Positions 61,727-64,000 of a stretch of 64,000 nt of DNA are shown in pieces; position 1 is the first letter of the stretch, and each line of letters starts with the position of its first letter. A program made the position numbers and the translations under genes. The notes under the pieces were generated by a model that saw only the letters and a program-made list of their open reading frames with translations, was not told where the DNA came from and made no database searches. Source of the stretch: Nocardioidaceae bacterium SCSIO 66511 (GTDB taxonomy: Bacteria; Actinomycetota; Actinomycetes; Propionibacteriales; Nocardioidaceae); NCBI GenBank assembly GCA_023100825.1, contig CP095846.1, positions 1,736,001-1,800,000 of the forward strand, in the 5' to 3' direction.

Positions 61727-61768
61727 GTCCCGGTGCTGTCCGGGCCCCCGAGCGGACAGCACCGGGAC
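61727..61768. repeat. Perfect 16-bp palindrome upstream of dapA
   Basis: GTCCCGGTGCTGTCCG and CGGACAGCACCGGGAC are exact complements around a ten-base loop. Flanking genes are divergent (61468 and 61851), so it is not a terminator of either. Confidence 0.85.
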
Positions 61769-61838
61769 TGTCAATGTCCGGGCCGGTCTTCATCGCTCGA
61801 CATCGGGACAGGTTGACCCGGCCCTCTCGGGCGGGCGG

Positions 61839-61844
61839 TAGCGT
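61839..61844 (+). promoter_or_regulatory. -10 hexamer TAGCGT before dapA
   Basis: TAGCGT lies six bases before the dapA ATG; TTGACC at 61813-61818 could be a -35, though at 20 bases it is rather far. No ribosome binding site, leaderless type. Confidence 0.5.
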
Positions 61845-61850
61845 ATTGCC

Positions 61851-62762
61851 ATGACCTCCGCGTACGCCTCACCACAGCGGCCGTTCGGCCGCATCTTGAC
61901 CGCAATGGTCACACCTTTCGGGCCCGACGGTGAACTCGATCTCGACACCGCGAAGAAGCTCGCGAACCATCTCGTCGACAACGGCAACGACGGCCTCGTC
62001 GTGAGCGGTACGACCGGCGAGTCGCCGACCACCAACCCCGATGAGGACGGCCGGCTGCTGTCCGCGGTACTCGAGGCCGTCGGCGACCGGGCGTCCGTGC
62101 TCGCTGGAGTCGGCAACAACGACACCCAGGCGTCGTCGCGTCTCGCGCGACAGGCGAAGGCCGCGGGGGCTCACGGCCTGCTGCTGGTCTCGCCCTACTA
62201 CAACAAGCCGCCGCAGGCCGGTCTCGTACGCCACTTCGCCGCCGTCACCGAGGCCGGCGACGACGTACCCGTGTTGCTCTACGACATCCCGGGTCGCGCG
62301 GGCGTACGCATCGCACACGAGACGTACGCCGAGGTCGCCGAGGACCCCCGCATCGTCGGCGTCAAGGACGCCGTCGGTGACCTGGCCAGCGGCGCCTGGG
62401 TGATGAGCGAATGCGGTCTCGCGCTGTACTCCGGCGACGACGCGCTGAACCTCGCCTGGCTCGCCGTCGGCGCCGCCGGCATGGTCTCGACGGTCGGGCA
62501 CGTCGGCTCCCGCAAGTACGCCGAGCTCGCCGACGCCGTCGAGAAGGGCGATCTCGCGACCGCGCGCCGGATCAACATCGAGATGTTGCCGGTCGTACAG
62601 ACGATCATGGATCCCGTCACCCAGGGCGCGATCATGTGCAAGGCGGCACTGGAGCTGTCGGGTGTGCTGCTCAACCGCACCGTACGCTCGCCGCTCGTCG
62701 ACGCCACCCAGGCACAGGTCGACACTCTGCGCGACGTACTCACCGAAGCGAGCCTGCTCTGA
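61851..62762 (+). CDS. dapA: 4-hydroxy-tetrahydrodipicolinate synthase
   Basis: Condenses pyruvate and aspartate semialdehyde at the start of the lysine/diaminopimelate branch. The 303-residue TIM barrel has VVSGTTGESPTT, YYNKPPQAGLVRHF, the catalytic Tyr144 in LLYDIPGRAG and Schiff-base Lys172 in VGVKDAVGD. Start ATG directly after a -10 box. rnj follows 46 bases later, the usual actinobacterial dapA-rnj order. Confidence 0.97.
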   Translation: MTSAYASPQRPFGRILTAMVTPFGPDGELDLDTAKKLANHLVDNGNDGLVVSGTTGESPTTNPDEDGRLLSAVLEAVGDRASVLAGVGNNDTQASSRLARQAKAAGAHGLLLVSPYYNKPPQAGLVRHFAAVTEAGDDVPVLLYDIPGRAGVRIAHETYAEVAEDPRIVGVKDAVGDLASGAWVMSECGLALYSGDDALNLAWLAVGAAGMVSTVGHVGSRKYAELADAVEKGDLATARRINIEMLPVVQTIMDPVTQGAIMCKAALELSGVLLNRTVRSPLVDATQAQVDTLRDVLTEASLL

Positions 62763-62808
62763 GCGCCGCCCGCATCCCGTCGCCGTGCCCGAGCAGTTCA
62801 GGAGACCT

Positions 62809-64000
62809 ATGAGCCATACGCATCCAGAGCGCGGCACACCGCCGAAGCTGCAGCCCGGCGCTCTGCGCGTCACACCACTCGGCGGACTCGGCGAGATCGG
62901 TCGCAACATGACCGTCTTCGAGTACGACGGCAAGCTGCTCATCGTCGACTGCGGCGTTCTCTTCCCCGAAGACCATCAGCCGGGCGTCGACCTGATCCTG
63001 CCGGACTTCGAGTCGATCCGGCACCGGCTCGACGACATCGTCGGGATCGTGTTGACCCACGGCCACGAGGATCACATCGGCGGCGTGCCGTACCTGCTGC
63101 GCGAGCGCGGAAACATCCCGGTGATCGGCTCGAAGCTGACGCTGGCCCTTCTCGACTCCAAGCTCCGAGAGCACCGTCTCAAGGACATCCCGCACTACGT
63201 CGTCTCCGCGGGCGACGTCGAGGACCTCGCTCCGTTCGAATGCGAGTTCGTCGCAGTCAACCATTCGATCCCGGATGCGCTCGCCGTCGCCATTCGTACG
63301 CCCGCCGGCAACGTCGTGCACACCGGCGACTTCAAGATGGACCAGCTCCCGCTCGACGGGCGCATCACCGACCTGCGGGCGTTCGCGCGGCTCGGCGAGC
63401 AGGGCGTCGACCTGCTGCTCGCCGACTCCACCAACTCCGACGTACCGGGCTTCACCACCACCGAACGCGATATCACTCCGGTGCTCGACCGGGTGTTCGC
63501 GGCATCGGAGCAGCGGATCATCGTCGCCTGCTTCGCCTCCCACGTGCACCGCGTGCAGCAGGTGCTCAACGCCGCCGTCGCACACGGCCGCAAGGTCGCG
63601 TACATCGGTCGCTCGATGGTGCGCAATATGGCGATCGCGCGCGACCTGGGCTATCTGCACGTGCCCGACGACGTACTGGTCGACGGCAGGGCGGTCGAGG
63701 ACTACCGCCCCGAGGAGCTCGTGCTGGTCTCGACCGGGTCGCAGGGCGAGCCGATGTCTGCGCTCGCTCGCATCGCCAACCGCGACCACGACAAGGTGCG
63801 CATCGAGCCCGGTGACACCGTCGTGCTCGCATCGTCGATGATTCCGGGCAACGAGAACGCCGTTTTCCGGGTGGTCAACGGGCTGACGCGTCTCGGTGCG
63901 ACCGTGGTGCACAAGGGCAACGCGCTCGTGCACGTGTCCGGCCACGCGTCAGCGGGGGAGTTGCTCTACCTCTACAACATCGTTCGCCCCCGCAACGCGA
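62809..64000 (+). CDS. rnj: ribonuclease J, C-terminus beyond the window
   Basis: First 397 codons of the RNase J endo/5'-exoribonuclease that matures rRNA and turns over mRNA. The metallo-beta-lactamase zinc motif THGHEDHIGG, the later HTGDFKMD and ADSTNSDVPG, and the beta-CASP region (RIIVACFASHVHRVQQVLN, STGSQGEPMSAL, SSMIPGNE) are intact, as is VSGHASAGEL near the edge. CAGGAG lies five bases before ATG 62809. About 160 residues are missing. Confidence 0.95.
   Translation, partial: MSHTHPERGTPPKLQPGALRVTPLGGLGEIGRNMTVFEYDGKLLIVDCGVLFPEDHQPGVDLILPDFESIRHRLDDIVGIVLTHGHEDHIGGVPYLLRERGNIPVIGSKLTLALLDSKLREHRLKDIPHYVVSAGDVEDLAPFECEFVAVNHSIPDALAVAIRTPAGNVVHTGDFKMDQLPLDGRITDLRAFARLGEQGVDLLLADSTNSDVPGFTTTERDITPVLDRVFAASEQRIIVACFASHVHRVQQVLNAAVAHGRKVAYIGRSMVRNMAIARDLGYLHVPDDVLVDGRAVEDYRPEELVLVSTGSQGEPMSALARIANRDHDKVRIEPGDTVVLASSMIPGNENAVFRVVNGLTRLGATVVHKGNALVHVSGHASAGELLYLYNIVRPRNA

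Larger units (their letters stand above)
61469..61850. other. 382-base divergent intergenic region
   Basis: Between the ECF operon and dapA. It holds TTACCA-N8-TGGTAA (61635-61654), TTTCTGCAGAAA (61677-61688), a perfect 16-bp palindrome (61727-61768) and a -10 box for dapA. On the minus strand the ECF frame remains open through it with seven Cys, but I see no start or family there, so I do not call a gene. Confidence 0.7.

Noticed and set aside
61469-61774. Cys-rich 102-codon upstream extension of the ECF sigma frame
   Set aside because: No start signal, no similarity to sigma factors, and it runs through a perfect palindrome and other dyads; treated as intergenic.
1-64000. tRNA or rRNA genes, CRISPR arrays, insertion sequences, prophage
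   Set aside because: No cloverleaf with TTCRANNC arm, regular spacer array, transposase or integrase sequence was recognised on either strand.

Overview
The window is chromosomal DNA of a very GC-rich actinobacterium. The conserved order rimP-nusA-ylxR-infB-rbfA-truB-ribF-rpsO-pnp-M16 peptidase-dapB-thyA-dfrA-dapA-rnj, an actinobacterial DUF4081 acetyltransferase near proS, SARP-type regulation, RTX and Tat/lipoprotein exports and many GTG starts point to Actinomycetota. I infer the Nocardioidaceae or a neighbouring Propionibacteriales family, but the sequence alone does not fix the genus. I see no rRNA, tRNA, CRISPR array, transposase or prophage. The right end cuts through rnj, and 15 codons of an unidentified gene remain at the left end.

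Layout. 0-9 kb: galE, a GNAT protein, a CapA-like lipoprotein with a DoxX-like protein, proS, a YCII protein followed by an internally deleted ECF sigma factor, a HAD phosphatase, and two tandem Gln/Tyr/Gly-rich membrane proteins. 9-18 kb: two ferritin-like/exported proteins divergent from the transcription-translation cluster rimP-nusA-ylxR-infB, an RTX protein, then rbfA-truB. 18-25 kb: a cardiolipin-synthase-like enzyme, then a unit made of two Asp-rich exported proteins, a Ser/Thr kinase and a two-component system, then ribF. 24-32 kb: two SGNH esterases, an MMPL exporter with a PadR repressor, a GtrA protein and a serine hydrolase. 32-42 kb: rpsO, pnp, M16 peptidase, small membrane proteins, tryptophan dioxygenase-kynureninase, an M4 protease, dapB. 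42-57 kb: metallophosphoesterase, GNAT, MFS, Lrp-DMT-VOC, a secreted peptidase, thyA-dfrA, AAA ATPase-SARP/STAND regulator and a thioesterase. 57-64 kb: an unknown secreted protein/lipoprotein pair, an ECF sigma-SRPBCC-PPOx operon, dapA and rnj.

Three cross-cutting signals stand out. First, an OmpR-type site (11-bp-spaced direct repeats plus one inverted half-site, with identical geometry) lies upstream of both Asp-rich secreted proteins that flank the two-component system, which predicts a closed regulon. Second, at least nine long near-perfect palindromes lie between genes; some are related to each other, several supply or overlap stop codons, and two lie between divergent genes, where a simple terminator role does not fit. 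Third, many genes have a -10-like NANNNT hexamer six to eight bases before the start codon, as expected for leaderless mRNAs. Other oddities are a 57-bp repeat that forms an obligatory N-terminal extension of dihydrofolate reductase, and the deleted ECF sigma gene that stays in frame and translationally overlapped with its partner.
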